DNA of 64,000 bases, taken from assembly GCA_004124385.1 (NCBI GenBank), contig SCKN01000002.1, positions 186,001 to 250,000 on the forward strand, written 5' to 3'. A program made the position numbers and the translations under genes. The number at the start of each line of letters is the position of its first letter. Position 1 is the first letter of the stretch. This DNA is from Fidelibacterota bacterium (GTDB taxonomy: Bacteria > Fidelibacterota > Marinisomatia > Marinisomatales > TCS55). Below are positions 47,471 to 56,566 of this stretch, piece by piece. A model generated the notes under the pieces. It saw only the letters and a list, made by a program, of their open reading frames with translations. It did not search any database and was not told where the DNA came from.

Positions 47471-48684
47471 TCTTTAAGAATATCCTTAATTAATTCCAGT
47501 TTTCCATCAATCTTATCATAGGGTGTTAATCCCAATATTTCCGCAATCAGCGGATAAATATGAATATTTTCAACTGTCGGTCTTGAATAACCATCTTTGA
47601 ACGCCGGTCCATCTGCGACAAATAGTGCATGCATACTGCGCAATTCATTATCATAGCCGTGAGTGCCACCCTGGAGGAATTTTAAACTTAATTTATCAGC
47701 GCCATAATATTTTTTATCCAATATATACCACCCTTCATCTGCCACTAATAATACATCTTTAATTCGGTAATGATTTTTAAAATGATAGCGGTCCGGGATT
47801 TCATCTTTTTTATACACATTTAAATGAGGAATCATTTTCAGTTTTTTTACTATGCGATTCAACTTACTTTTCGTTTTACTGTAAAGAAATGCGTAGGGGC
47901 CTGAACTTTCTTGGATAATATCCTTTAGGTTTACATAGTCAGTTAAATCAATGGCTCGTTCAGGGCTGATGGCGGCCATACCATGATCGGCCACTACAAT
48001 TATATTTAAGTTTTGAGATATTTCTAAAGATTCCATGGCATTCATGATATTACCCATAATGGTATCCATCGATTCTACCATAGCTTCTGTTTCTGCAGAT
48101 CTTGGACCATACCGATGCCCTGCATCATCTGGCTCATGAAAGTACAACGAAATCAAATGTGGACGTTTTTCTTCCGGAAGACTAAACCATTTTGTCACAG
48201 AATCAACTCTAGCATCGAATGGAAATTGGTGATCATATTTTTTCCAGATGCTGGATTGAACACCACCTATACGTGCTTCGGTACCCACCCAAAAATAAGA
48301 AGCTGTTTTCATTCCCTGTTTTTCAGCCGTCACCCAAATAGGTTCCCCGCCATAAAATCGTGCATCCTCTACTTTTGAACGATCAGATAGAGTATAAAAT
48401 TCATCCAGCTTCTCATCGTAAAAATGATTTCCAATTAAACCATGATTTTCAATATACATACCTGTGGCAATGGTGTAATGATTTGGAAATGTTTTGGACA
48501 CAAAAACAGGTTTTAAACCATCTGCTTTTACACCTTGTATTGCTAATCGATCAAAATTTGGAGTGTCATACCAATCCAGATAGTCTGCCCTAAAACCGTC
48601 AAATGAAATTAATAGCACATACGAGCCATTTGGTGTATTGCTAAAAAGGAATGTTAATAAAAATAAATGAAAATACTTTTTCAT
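47467..48684 (-). CDS. Secreted type I phosphodiesterase / nucleotide pyrophosphatase (ENPP-like)
   Basis: 405 residues with signal peptide (LFLLTFLFSNTP). Alkaline-phosphatase fold with metal and nucleophile segments SFDGFRADYLD, PVFVSKTFPNHYTIATG (Thr nucleophile in KTFPNHY), YFHEPDDAGHRYGP, VVADHGMAAI and GGTHGYDN. These match ectonucleotide pyrophosphatase/phosphodiesterases. Likely scavenges phosphate from extracellular nucleotides or lipids. Converges with the CsgG-like gene, 4 bp overlapping. Confidence 0.88.
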   Translation of the reverse strand: MKKYFHLFLLTFLFSNTPNGSYVLLISFDGFRADYLDWYDTPNFDRLAIQGVKADGLKPVFVSKTFPNHYTIATGMYIENHGLIGNHFYDEKLDEFYTLSDRSKVEDARFYGGEPIWVTAEKQGMKTASYFWVGTEARIGGVQSSIWKKYDHQFPFDARVDSVTKWFSLPEEKRPHLISLYFHEPDDAGHRYGPRSAETEAMVESMDTIMGNIMNAMESLEISQNLNIIVVADHGMAAISPERAIDLTDYVNLKDIIQESSGPYAFLYSKTKSKLNRIVKKLKMIPHLNVYKKDEIPDRYHFKNHYRIKDVLLVADEGWYILDKKYYGADKLSLKFLQGGTHGYDNELRSMHALFVADGPAFKDGYSRPTVENIHIYPLIAEILGLTPYDKIDGKLELIKDILKD

Positions 48685-48686
48685 TA

Positions 48687-49649
48687 TTATTTGGTTGGAA
48701 CAAAACCTAAAAATGAACCCGGGAATTTATCTGTCGCAATTAAAAATCCATTATGATCCAAACGAACAAGCCCTTCCCAATTTCTTGATCCGTTTTCATC
48801 CAATTCAATTTCAATCGGTTTTCTGTCAGTTAACTGTATTATTCCATTTGTTAATTCAAATTGTATCAATCGTTCAACCGCTTCAGATTTTTTATGAGAA
48901 GTTCCTTTCCCGAATTTTTTCGATATAAAATCAGTTGCAGGATTCAATCTTTCCTTATCACCTGGCCATAAATAATTAATCGCCCAAAAAGTGTTATTGC
49001 TGTCGAGTCTGGTTACGTCAGTAATACGATATTCTATATGTGGATATTCGATCCTTGACACTGTTCGCTCTATTGACACAACTGGTTGCCAAGCTGAATC
49101 TCGAACATTTTTTCCATTGGCTTCATAAAAAAGGATAACATTTCCTCCGTCCATCAAAGCACTTTCATACGTCATGTTCTTTATTTGAGTAGGCATGGGA
49201 ATTTCTAATGGCTCTTGATCGGTTATTTTGGCTTCATTTGTTTTTGGATTTATTGTCCCCCATGCAATATATCCATGCATATTTCCATCATGATTTGCCT
49301 CAAGGGTAATAACAAATTGATTTCCATTAAACGCAATGGATTCCAACCCTTCAAATCCTGGGATTATTTCTGAATAGTCAGGTGTTATAAAAGGCGTTTG
49401 TCTTGGTTCTATTGGTATAGGGTTTTTTGATTGAATAGATGAGTATAGTTCATCCTTTGGAATCATAAATAAATATCCACCCAAATTCTCTGGTAAGAGA
49501 ACAAGGTTATCCCCATACCAATCTAATCCGGAAATTTCCTGTTTTGGGTTTGTTATCAATCCAGATAATGGAATATCCTTATGTTTTATCTCTTGTGAAT
49601 TCAGAATGGATAGAATGACGAGAAATAGAAACGATAGTTTTTCTTTCAT
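48687..49649 (-). CDS. Secreted beta-propeller, esterase-like-of-phytase type
   Basis: 320 residues with signal peptide (LFLVILSILNSQ). Repeated strand blocks (ISGLDWYGDNLVLLPENLG, GLESIAFNGNQFVITLEA, NWEGLVRLDHNGFLIATDKF) resemble the phytase-like esterase family seen in many Gram-negative secreted proteins. Catalysis is unproven. Closely spaced with the ENPP gene, so possibly part of a phosphate-acquisition set. Confidence 0.6.
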   Translation of the reverse strand: MKEKLSFLFLVILSILNSQEIKHKDIPLSGLITNPKQEISGLDWYGDNLVLLPENLGGYLFMIPKDELYSSIQSKNPIPIEPRQTPFITPDYSEIIPGFEGLESIAFNGNQFVITLEANHDGNMHGYIAWGTINPKTNEAKITDQEPLEIPMPTQIKNMTYESALMDGGNVILFYEANGKNVRDSAWQPVVSIERTVSRIEYPHIEYRITDVTRLDSNNTFWAINYLWPGDKERLNPATDFISKKFGKGTSHKKSEAVERLIQFELTNGIIQLTDRKPIEIELDENGSRNWEGLVRLDHNGFLIATDKFPGSFLGFVPTK

Positions 49650-49676
49650 TTAAAACCCTTTTGTTTTTTATATAAC

Positions 49677-52637
49677 TTAAAATGGATTGACAAGCGTCAA
49701 GCGTAGATAATTTTTAGGAAATTCTTTATCTTTCCAAAGATTAAAATCCTGGGCTGTTCCGTACGCTATCAGAAAACCCAACACATTTACTCGCAATTCA
49801 TAACCGCCGGTGAATAACCAATCGTCTTTTTCTCCATCTGAAAACCAGGCGTTTCCAAAATCCAAAAACACAACAACTGATGCCTTTTGAGACCCAACTC
49901 GCGATTCAAGCGTTCCAAAAACCAGTCGATCTCCCAACCGCCAATCATCCCAGCCTCGCAAGTGAACTACTTCATCCACGCCTAAAACATTGTTGCCGCC
50001 TATATAGATTGGTGTATCATTCGTAATCGCCGGCATATCCTGTGGTGGCGGAGTATCTCCCAGCATAGTTACTGATTTTATACGTCCGAACAAAACTAAT
50101 GGACTTTTCTTATGGGGCAATAAATTAATGAATGCTTCTGTTGTAATCCGTGTATAATCAAATTGGCCGAAAATTCCGGAGTTTGAATGTTGTAATAGAA
50201 CATGTAATCCGTGCCCTTGTTTCGGAATCATAGAGTTTTGTAAATGAGGCCTACGATTTAAAAATGTATACGATAAACTGATTAATCCTTCCTCCCCGGA
50301 TACAGGCATGGGTAAATAACGGGTTGAATCAAGGTAGATCATTTCATCTGTTTCTTCATCTACATCACGTACAATATTAGCGATTCTATCAGTGAATTTT
50401 AATCCAGCGCCAAACGAATGATTGGCAGACATATTATTGCCCCCATTGTAAGGCAAAGTCATATCGAATGATACAGACGTATTTTCTTCCAGTAAACCCC
50501 ATTTTGTGCGGTCGTATGGCTTTGCTTTAATATCCAAGTCAGACATAAATGTTACTGACCATATAGGACCGCTCATTGCATTGGCATATTGCAGCATTAA
50601 TCGATTTATCCCCTTATCTCTAATGACAAGTCCAGTGAAAATATGGCGAGTCATGGCATCTGTCCATTGCGTAAAGCCAAAAATAGTTTCACCAAGAGGC
50701 AATACCAGTGATGTCATATGTTTAATTCCAAGAAGAGGTGTATAATCATGTGTAGCTAGTATATTTACATCTTTCTTCGGATGTATATCTGTAAGCAATA
50801 CTTCCGGACCGATGCGGCGCCAAGCGGTGAAATGATCTCTTAAAACAAGCTCTTTTGTCGTAATCTCACGATGGGGATCCACATTCACGATCCGAATTGT
50901 ATCTACATCGGGTAGCGTTGTCGCCATAATTGTGCTATCAACCGGGGACCATTGCGCAACCCAAACAGCATCACCCACATCCGACACCTGTTTTGATTCG
51001 CCAGTAGCGATATTCACTGTATGGATATTGGGCGTTGAACCAGCGTGAGAGGTATAGGAAACAAAATCGCCTCCCGGATGCCATACGGGATTGTAGTCTG
51101 CTGCTGGATTATCCGTTAATCTACGGACATCTCCACTAGCAAGATCTAGAATATGTAAATCCAGGTTGGCTTGCTGATCCGCCATGGCAAAGACGATTGA
51201 ATTCCCATCAGGAGCATAGTGGGGATTTAAAATCTGGGTGTCATAATCGTATTCGGTAATCTGCTGCTGTTCAGATCCGTCTGCATTCATTAAAAATAAA
51301 TTTGCTACACTGTTTTTATGGGTCACGTATACAATTTGATTTCCATCAGGAGACCAGTCGGGATATGTTGCCCGCGCAGATTTAGTAAGCCAAACGGTTT
51401 TTTCAGAGTCCAAATCATACACCTTAATGTCATTAACCATGGATTGATTTTTTCCAAAATGATATTTTGCATATGCCAGTTTGCGTCCGTCCGCTGACCA
51501 GTTCATGTATTTATGAAATTTCCCATAATCCACTTCATCTTTATCCCAGACAACTATGGGTTTGGGCTTTTTCTTCTTTTTAACTTCTTCTTTATCCTTG
51601 CCAAATAATTTCGCAAAAAACCCAGGTTTTTTCCCTCCATCCTTATCCTCATCCTTATCCTTCAATAAGGCTTCTTGCCTTTCTTCCCGTTTTTCACGCT
51701 CCTTGGTTGTATCTCTTTGCAAAACATATAAAGACATATCACGTTGGCCTTTATCATCTATTCCTGCGATGGCAATCTGGGTACTATCACTGAAAAATGA
51801 AAAACCAAGAATTTTCTTCATTGGCAGAGTCACCACTTTACCGATCTCTTCGATTGCTTCTTTCTGGGCTCTGTAGCCATAATAATACGTATTCATGTGC
51901 CGGCGCCAGTCTTCGTTGAATTCCTCTACCGTAATACCTGTGTGCTTTTTAAACGCATCATCAAACATGAATAAACCCATTCTATTGCGTTCGGATAAAG
52001 TATTGACTATTGTTGAATCACCGAACCTGTCGGACCAGTAAAGCAGTTTAGAAAAGCCATCATGGTGGGGATCCATTTCGTCCATCTTATTTTTTAATAC
52101 ATGAAATTTGTGACTGATATCCGCTCTAAAAGGTCGCCATCGTTCTGTTTCATATTCCGCTAGGCCCTCAACTACCCAACCGGGAGTTTGTGATATTAAA
52201 AAGGACCACGGTTGCGGAAACCATGTTTTAACTCTATGAAAAAAGACGATATGCTGAAGTTCGTGGGAGAGAACCTGATACAGCCATTTTTCATCTTCCA
52301 GCCAGATAGCAGCATCGTTCTGATCCACCCAAATAAAGGTCGTATATGTCCAGAGGGCAAAACCATTCATTATCTCATCTTCTGTTGTAAATATGATATC
52401 AATTGTGGGAATGTCCTTTAAATTCATTTGTTCGAGCAATATTGGTCGAACTTGTTCTGCCATGGAGGCGCCCTCTTTAGCTATATCTTCAATCCCTTGA
52501 TGATGATGGATTCGAAAATGCTCCGTTTCGATAGTTGTCCATTCCAATTCACCGTGTGTTCTGCCGGTCCATTGCCAGGTTTGCGCCCAACCAATGGAAA
52601 TAAAACTTACTAGTATAATTTTTTTTACAAACTGCAT
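49677..52637 (-). CDS. Outer-membrane protein: metallopeptidase-like domain + TolB-type propeller + beta-barrel
   Basis: 986 residues with signal peptide ending at about SIGWAQ. Residues 30-260 carry a gluzincin-like site SHELQHIVF (HExxH) with the downstream glutamate in WVVEGLAEYETE. Residues about 280-640 form TolB/WD40-like blades (YPDWSPDGNQIVYVTH, NPHYAPDGNSIVFA, NPVWHPGGDFVSYTSH), interrupted by a Lys/Glu-rich loop. Residues about 680-986 are strands of a surface-antigen/BamA-like barrel ending in VNPF. The combination suggests a peptidase anchored at the outer membrane. Its substrate is unknown. Confidence 0.8.
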   Translation of the reverse strand: MQFVKKIILVSFISIGWAQTWQWTGRTHGELEWTTIETEHFRIHHHQGIEDIAKEGASMAEQVRPILLEQMNLKDIPTIDIIFTTEDEIMNGFALWTYTTFIWVDQNDAAIWLEDEKWLYQVLSHELQHIVFFHRVKTWFPQPWSFLISQTPGWVVEGLAEYETERWRPFRADISHKFHVLKNKMDEMDPHHDGFSKLLYWSDRFGDSTIVNTLSERNRMGLFMFDDAFKKHTGITVEEFNEDWRRHMNTYYYGYRAQKEAIEEIGKVVTLPMKKILGFSFFSDSTQIAIAGIDDKGQRDMSLYVLQRDTTKEREKREERQEALLKDKDEDKDGGKKPGFFAKLFGKDKEEVKKKKKPKPIVVWDKDEVDYGKFHKYMNWSADGRKLAYAKYHFGKNQSMVNDIKVYDLDSEKTVWLTKSARATYPDWSPDGNQIVYVTHKNSVANLFLMNADGSEQQQITEYDYDTQILNPHYAPDGNSIVFAMADQQANLDLHILDLASGDVRRLTDNPAADYNPVWHPGGDFVSYTSHAGSTPNIHTVNIATGESKQVSDVGDAVWVAQWSPVDSTIMATTLPDVDTIRIVNVDPHREITTKELVLRDHFTAWRRIGPEVLLTDIHPKKDVNILATHDYTPLLGIKHMTSLVLPLGETIFGFTQWTDAMTRHIFTGLVIRDKGINRLMLQYANAMSGPIWSVTFMSDLDIKAKPYDRTKWGLLEENTSVSFDMTLPYNGGNNMSANHSFGAGLKFTDRIANIVRDVDEETDEMIYLDSTRYLPMPVSGEEGLISLSYTFLNRRPHLQNSMIPKQGHGLHVLLQHSNSGIFGQFDYTRITTEAFINLLPHKKSPLVLFGRIKSVTMLGDTPPPQDMPAITNDTPIYIGGNNVLGVDEVVHLRGWDDWRLGDRLVFGTLESRVGSQKASVVVFLDFGNAWFSDGEKDDWLFTGGYELRVNVLGFLIAYGTAQDFNLWKDKEFPKNYLRLTLVNPF

Positions 52638-52673
52638 TTAATGCTTTCCATGATTATACCCTTTTAATTTTTT

Positions 52674-53531
52674 TTACTTAAAATAAACTGTTTTTATGTA
52701 ACCACCAAAATTTTCGTCATCCGTGGCAACAATGATTCCATTTTCAACCAATTCAATACCTTCCACTTTTCGTGTTTTAAACCTAAAAACAGGGCTTGAA
52801 TTTACGATGCGTGTAAAAGATAGTTGGTTGTTTTCAAACTTAAATTTTCCTATTCTATATATTGCAGATGAAAATGGCCCATCATCTCCTAGGTCAGAAC
52901 TGGCTGATGCCCAACAATCACCGTTTTCAGCAATCTTGAGGTCAGATATATGACGTACATGTTCTGTGGGCCACTCCACAGAAATCTCTATGGAATCTAC
53001 AGGCTTGACTGTTCGAAAATTAAAATCCAGCCAGCCCCAGAACAATTTTCCGGAATATTTAGATTTTCCCCGATGTCCCCAAGCTGCAAGAAACTTATCG
53101 CCTACTTTCATCAAGCCAAAGCCTTCCAGATTTGTGGGCCACTTGATTCCGGGAATCTGGATAAAACCATTGTAAGCCAATCGCATTTTAGCCTGATCAA
53201 AAACCAGCCAATGACATTTGCCCTGACTTTCCATTGCTATCATGTCTGTGGCACTTCCCGGGATAAGAGTTAAGGCCTCTAAATCAAAAGGCAATGTTTT
53301 ATCAGGCCATTTCAGAATACGGTATTTTAATCCTTCTCCGGATTCTGTAATAATTCCGATGCGGCCTTCGTATTCTCGCTTATTATCATGCACTACGATT
53401 GTTTGGCCATCAATAGTAACAATCCCACTTATGGCGACGGAGCGCTCCTCGCCAACTAATTGCCAGTCATTATCTTGGGCGGATAAATTGCACAGCAGGA
53501 TTGGAAGGATTATAAATATAAGTTTGGACAC
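52674..53531 (-). CDS. Secreted beta-propeller protein of unknown function
   Basis: 285 residues with signal peptide (LPILLCNLSAQ). Strand blocks such as FDLEALTLIPGSATDMIAME, WPTNLEGFGLMKVGDKFLAA and VEGIELVENGIIVATDDENF resemble those of the gene at 48687, so the two may be distant paralogues flanking the protease-barrel gene. No catalytic residues recognised. Confidence 0.55.
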   Translation of the reverse strand: MSKLIFIILPILLCNLSAQDNDWQLVGEERSVAISGIVTIDGQTIVVHDNKREYEGRIGIITESGEGLKYRILKWPDKTLPFDLEALTLIPGSATDMIAMESQGKCHWLVFDQAKMRLAYNGFIQIPGIKWPTNLEGFGLMKVGDKFLAAWGHRGKSKYSGKLFWGWLDFNFRTVKPVDSIEISVEWPTEHVRHISDLKIAENGDCWASASSDLGDDGPFSSAIYRIGKFKFENNQLSFTRIVNSSPVFRFKTRKVEGIELVENGIIVATDDENFGGYIKTVYFK

Positions 53532-53668
53532 AGAATAGGCAAGTTTGTACTATAAAGTTAAGTACAAATGATTCAACCTTTAAAAATAATTATATATTGT
53601 GAAATACATCAACGACGAACTATTAAATGCGAATAGTGCATAATGAGCGCGGTTATTAAAAGATAGTT

Positions 53669-54034
53669 TTGAGGATGATTAGTATTATAAGTGAAATTTA
53701 TTATTTCTTTTTCTCCAACGAACATACCGGGAGTTTTGGGAAAGTGACACGTGTTAGTATTTATTTTTTCATGATCTCGTTTGGTGCATCATTTGGTTTT
53801 GCCGTCATGGGACGTATTTCATTATTGATCGGTCGTTTTGTAGATTTAATCGATTATTCCGGTGCGCAGTACCATCATGCCACGCTTTGGGTGTTGGTAA
53901 TCATGGTTGCGTTATTAAGATATTCTGCCTTTACTGATAAAGGAAAACCAGAAACGGAAATGGAAAATATCCAGGATTATCCCGCATTTAAAGAATTGAT
54001 CGCTGAAATGCGAAAAGTTCAGGGGTTGGATTGA
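53669..54034 (+). CDS. Small membrane protein
   Basis: 121 residues with two or three hydrophobic segments (VSIYFFMISFGASFGFAVMG, HHATLWVLVIMVALL) and a charged C-terminal tail. The only plus-strand gene in this part. Not recognised. Confidence 0.6.
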   Translation: MRMISIISEIYYFFFSNEHTGSFGKVTRVSIYFFMISFGASFGFAVMGRISLLIGRFVDLIDYSGAQYHHATLWVLVIMVALLRYSAFTDKGKPETEMENIQDYPAFKELIAEMRKVQGLD

Positions 54035-54275
54035 TGAGGATTTTACGCGCTTCAGATTTGGAAACTATACAATAGATTATGAAGTAGCATATTTAAGTTT
54101 ACCACCAAACAAATCTGCAAAAAGTAATAAAGTATTAACAACAACTGGCGATTGGGATGGTAGGTGGCCTATTGAAAATTTAGAAGAAATATCCAATATT
54201 GAAGGCGCCTATGGTATTTTTACATCTTTCAAATATAAAATAGATAAAACTTATATATTAGCTGTCAAAAAATAG
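54033..54275 (+). pseudogene. 5'-truncated gene remnant (80 codons)
   Basis: An open frame without any usable start reads DEDFTRFRFGNYTIDYEVAY, later TTTGDWDGRWPIENLEEI, and ends ILAVKK. The composition is protein-like. It is out of frame with the preceding membrane-protein gene, whose stop overlaps it. It may be the 3' end of a deleted gene. Product not recognised. This accounts for most of the 259-bp gap. Confidence 0.45.
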
Positions 54276-54293
54276 AAGGTTAAACGATAGTAC

Positions 54294-54917
54294 TTACATT
54301 GTTTGAATTCCCATTGCAATCAACAAAGATTTTGTTTCAGTATAACCTGTATACAGAATTGTTTTAAACCCCAGTTTCCGCGCCTGTTCAACATTTTCTT
54401 CCACATCATCAATCAATAATGATTCTTCCGGTTTGACTCCGGCCAGCTCCAATGCTTTTAAATAAATCGCTGTATCCGGTTTCCTGCACCCCAAGTCAAA
54501 AGAGTAAAATGCTCGAGTGACATTATTTTGAAAACTAAATCGACTTGGTACTTCATATTTTATGTGTCGGGGGTTTGTATTGGATAAGAGGTATACATTA
54601 TACGATTGTTTTAGTAGAGAAAGTAGTTTGACTGTTTCTGTTTCTGCTACAATCAATTTGTTCCAGCCCCGCCAGAAATCATCTTCTTTCAGGCAGTTTG
54701 GTTGAGGAAGAGCGTCTTTTACAGCACGGAAAAATTCATAATCGCTTAACTTGCCAATTTCATATTGTTCATGAACTTCATGGGGAAAATGGTCTTTGAT
54801 AACATCAATTGACAGATCAGTACAGTCACTCCAGAATTGTAATGACCGCACATGGTCGATCTCCAGCAATACGCCACCGATGTCAAAGAAAATTTGTTTA
54901 ATTGTGCTATTTTTCAT
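54294..54917 (-). CDS. HAD-family (subclass IA) hydrolase
   Basis: 207 residues. Motif I FFDIGGVLLE (nucleophile DIGG), motif II LLSNTN, the lysine in RKPDTAIY, and motif IV LLIDDVEENV. The cap is small and helical. Likely a phosphatase for a small phosphorylated metabolite. Similar to YihX-type enzymes in layout; substrate unknown. Confidence 0.85.
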   Translation of the reverse strand: MKNSTIKQIFFDIGGVLLEIDHVRSLQFWSDCTDLSIDVIKDHFPHEVHEQYEIGKLSDYEFFRAVKDALPQPNCLKEDDFWRGWNKLIVAETETVKLLSLLKQSYNVYLLSNTNPRHIKYEVPSRFSFQNNVTRAFYSFDLGCRKPDTAIYLKALELAGVKPEESLLIDDVEENVEQARKLGFKTILYTGYTETKSLLIAMGIQTM

Positions 54918-54951
54918 TTTTTATTTATTATCGCTTTATGGATAAAATTTA

Positions 54952-55062
54952 ATATCCCCCTCTACCCTTTGGGGTTCTCCCCCGCATCGGGGGAGACATT
55001 TAAAGTCTTCCCCTCACCCTATAATGTCTTCCCCATCATGGGGAAGATTGAGATGGGGATAT
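54952..55062. repeat. Composite palindromic element (REP/MITE-like)
   Basis: Two nested hairpins sit inside an outer inverted repeat. The outer arms are ATATCCCCCTCT (54952-54963) and AGATGGGGATAT (55051-55062), 11 of 12 pairing. Inside are TCTCCCCCG-CAT-CGGGGGAGA (54976-54996) and TCTTCCCCA-TCA-TGGGGAAGA (55027-55047). GC-rich in an AT-rich gap. Similar CCCC-TC/GGGGGAGA palindromes are common intergenic elements in Bacteroidota. The rest of the 221-bp gap shows nothing. Confidence 0.75.
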
Positions 55063-55138
55063 ATAGAACTTCCATACTCATCATAAGAATGTGTATTGGA
55101 TTCAAGTAAGGATATATTTGTTCCTTTTCTTTTATAAG

Positions 55139-55750
55139 CTACCATTCAAAAGGGCCTTCCACTAACCGCCACAAATACCAGGATGCCAGTGTCCGATAGG
55201 GCCGCCAGGGTGCGGCTGTTTTGATCATGAAATCAGGATCAGGTAAATCATCCAGTCCACAGAATAACTGCAACCCTTTTCGGATGCCCAAGTCTGTTAC
55301 AGGAAATACATCAGGTCGATTTAAAGTAAACATCAAAAACATCTCCGCCGTCCAAGTGCCCACTCCCTTAATGGTTGTTAGCTTTTCAATAATTTTTTCA
55401 TCCTTCAAAGAGTCTATATTTTGATTCACTGCTCCTGAATCAAAAGCGTTTGCTATATTATGTATATAAGCAGCTTTCTGATTTGATAACCCCGAAGACC
55501 GTAATGATTCGTGTGGTTTTGCCAGGACTTTTTTTGGTAAGGAGTAGTTGTCGCCGCTGAAAAGATCCTTAAACCGTTTATAGATAGTGGATGCCGCTTT
55601 ACCGCTCAATTGCTGATAAACTATGGCACGAACGAGGGCTTCAAAATAATTTGATTCTTTGCGAAATTCCGGCGTTTCAAATTCAGCTATCAGGCGGGTC
55701 ATTTTTATGTCCGCATTTTTTAAATGATCCAATCCTTTGTCAATATTCAT
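55139..55750 (-). CDS. DNA-3-methyladenine glycosylase II family (HhH-GPD)
   Basis: 203 residues. IVYQQLSGKAASTIYKRF, the helix-hairpin-helix LTTIKGVGTWTAEMFLMF and the catalytic aspartate in FPVTDLGIRKGLQ identify an AlkA-like alkylbase glycosylase without an N-terminal extension. Removes alkylated bases in base-excision repair. Start overlaps the methyltransferase stop by 4 bp. Confidence 0.88.
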   Translation of the reverse strand: MNIDKGLDHLKNADIKMTRLIAEFETPEFRKESNYFEALVRAIVYQQLSGKAASTIYKRFKDLFSGDNYSLPKKVLAKPHESLRSSGLSNQKAAYIHNIANAFDSGAVNQNIDSLKDEKIIEKLTTIKGVGTWTAEMFLMFTLNRPDVFPVTDLGIRKGLQLFCGLDDLPDPDFMIKTAAPWRPYRTLASWYLWRLVEGPFEW

Positions 55751-56487
55751 TTTTTACACTCATGTATCTGCAATTGACTTTCCGGACCCAAGGGTGTTTT
55801 TTCATAATCGCCGTATTTTTCCATAATCTTTAGACCAGCATCCATTAACAGCCGATCCATTGTATCAGGGAAAATCATGTGCATATCGAACTTAAATACT
55901 TCAGGATCAGCTTTACCTTCATAATTGAAATACCATTGAATGTGATTAATTTGAGTTTCATTATCATACTCATTTGTTTCGCTTACAATGCAGTGCACAC
56001 CATCTGAGGTATCAAATTCCATAACATAATATTTTTGTTTATCTCTATATAGAAAAAGAGGATCGGGAATAAAAGTATCAATTAGAAATGTGCCTTCTTC
56101 AGTCAAATGTTTGTGAATACATTTGAAACATGACTTTACATCTTCATTGGTTAACAAATGAAAAATGGAATTAAAGCCGATGAAAATAAATTGGAACGTC
56201 TGATCAAGATCGAAGCTCCGCATATCACCTTCTAACACAGTTGATTTTTCTCCAAATTGTGCTAATTTATTTTTTGTGGATTTAACAAAAGCAGGGCTGG
56301 ACTCAATGCCCGTATAGGTATGTCCCATTTCCAAGATAGGTAATGCTAATCGTCCTGTTCCAGCGCCCAGCTCGAGGATAGGGCTGCCAAATTTATTAGC
56401 AGAGTTAGTGATGAAATCTATATCATTTGTTTTCCACCAATGAGCTGAATCATAAAGTTCCGGATCGGAATAAATATCTTTAATCAA
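55747..56487 (-). CDS. Class I SAM-dependent methyltransferase
   Basis: 246 residues. SAM-binding motif ILELGAGTGRLALPILEMG, acidic loop TGIESSPAF, and GDMRSFDLDQTFQFIFIGFN. The second half contains a strand-rich insert (CIVSETNEYDNETQINHIQW) common in small-molecule methyltransferases of the YcgJ/UbiE-like type. The substrate is unknown. In a two-gene unit with the glycosylase. Confidence 0.82.
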   Translation of the reverse strand: MIKDIYSDPELYDSAHWWKTNDIDFITNSANKFGSPILELGAGTGRLALPILEMGHTYTGIESSPAFVKSTKNKLAQFGEKSTVLEGDMRSFDLDQTFQFIFIGFNSIFHLLTNEDVKSCFKCIHKHLTEEGTFLIDTFIPDPLFLYRDKQKYYVMEFDTSDGVHCIVSETNEYDNETQINHIQWYFNYEGKADPEVFKFDMHMIFPDTMDRLLMDAGLKIMEKYGDYEKTPLGPESQLQIHECKK

Positions 56488-56566
56488 AATTGATTTTGCT
56501 AATTATGTTTTGTGTGTGAAACGAAGGACAAACAAGAATGTCTACAGTACTGCTTGTGCGAGAATA

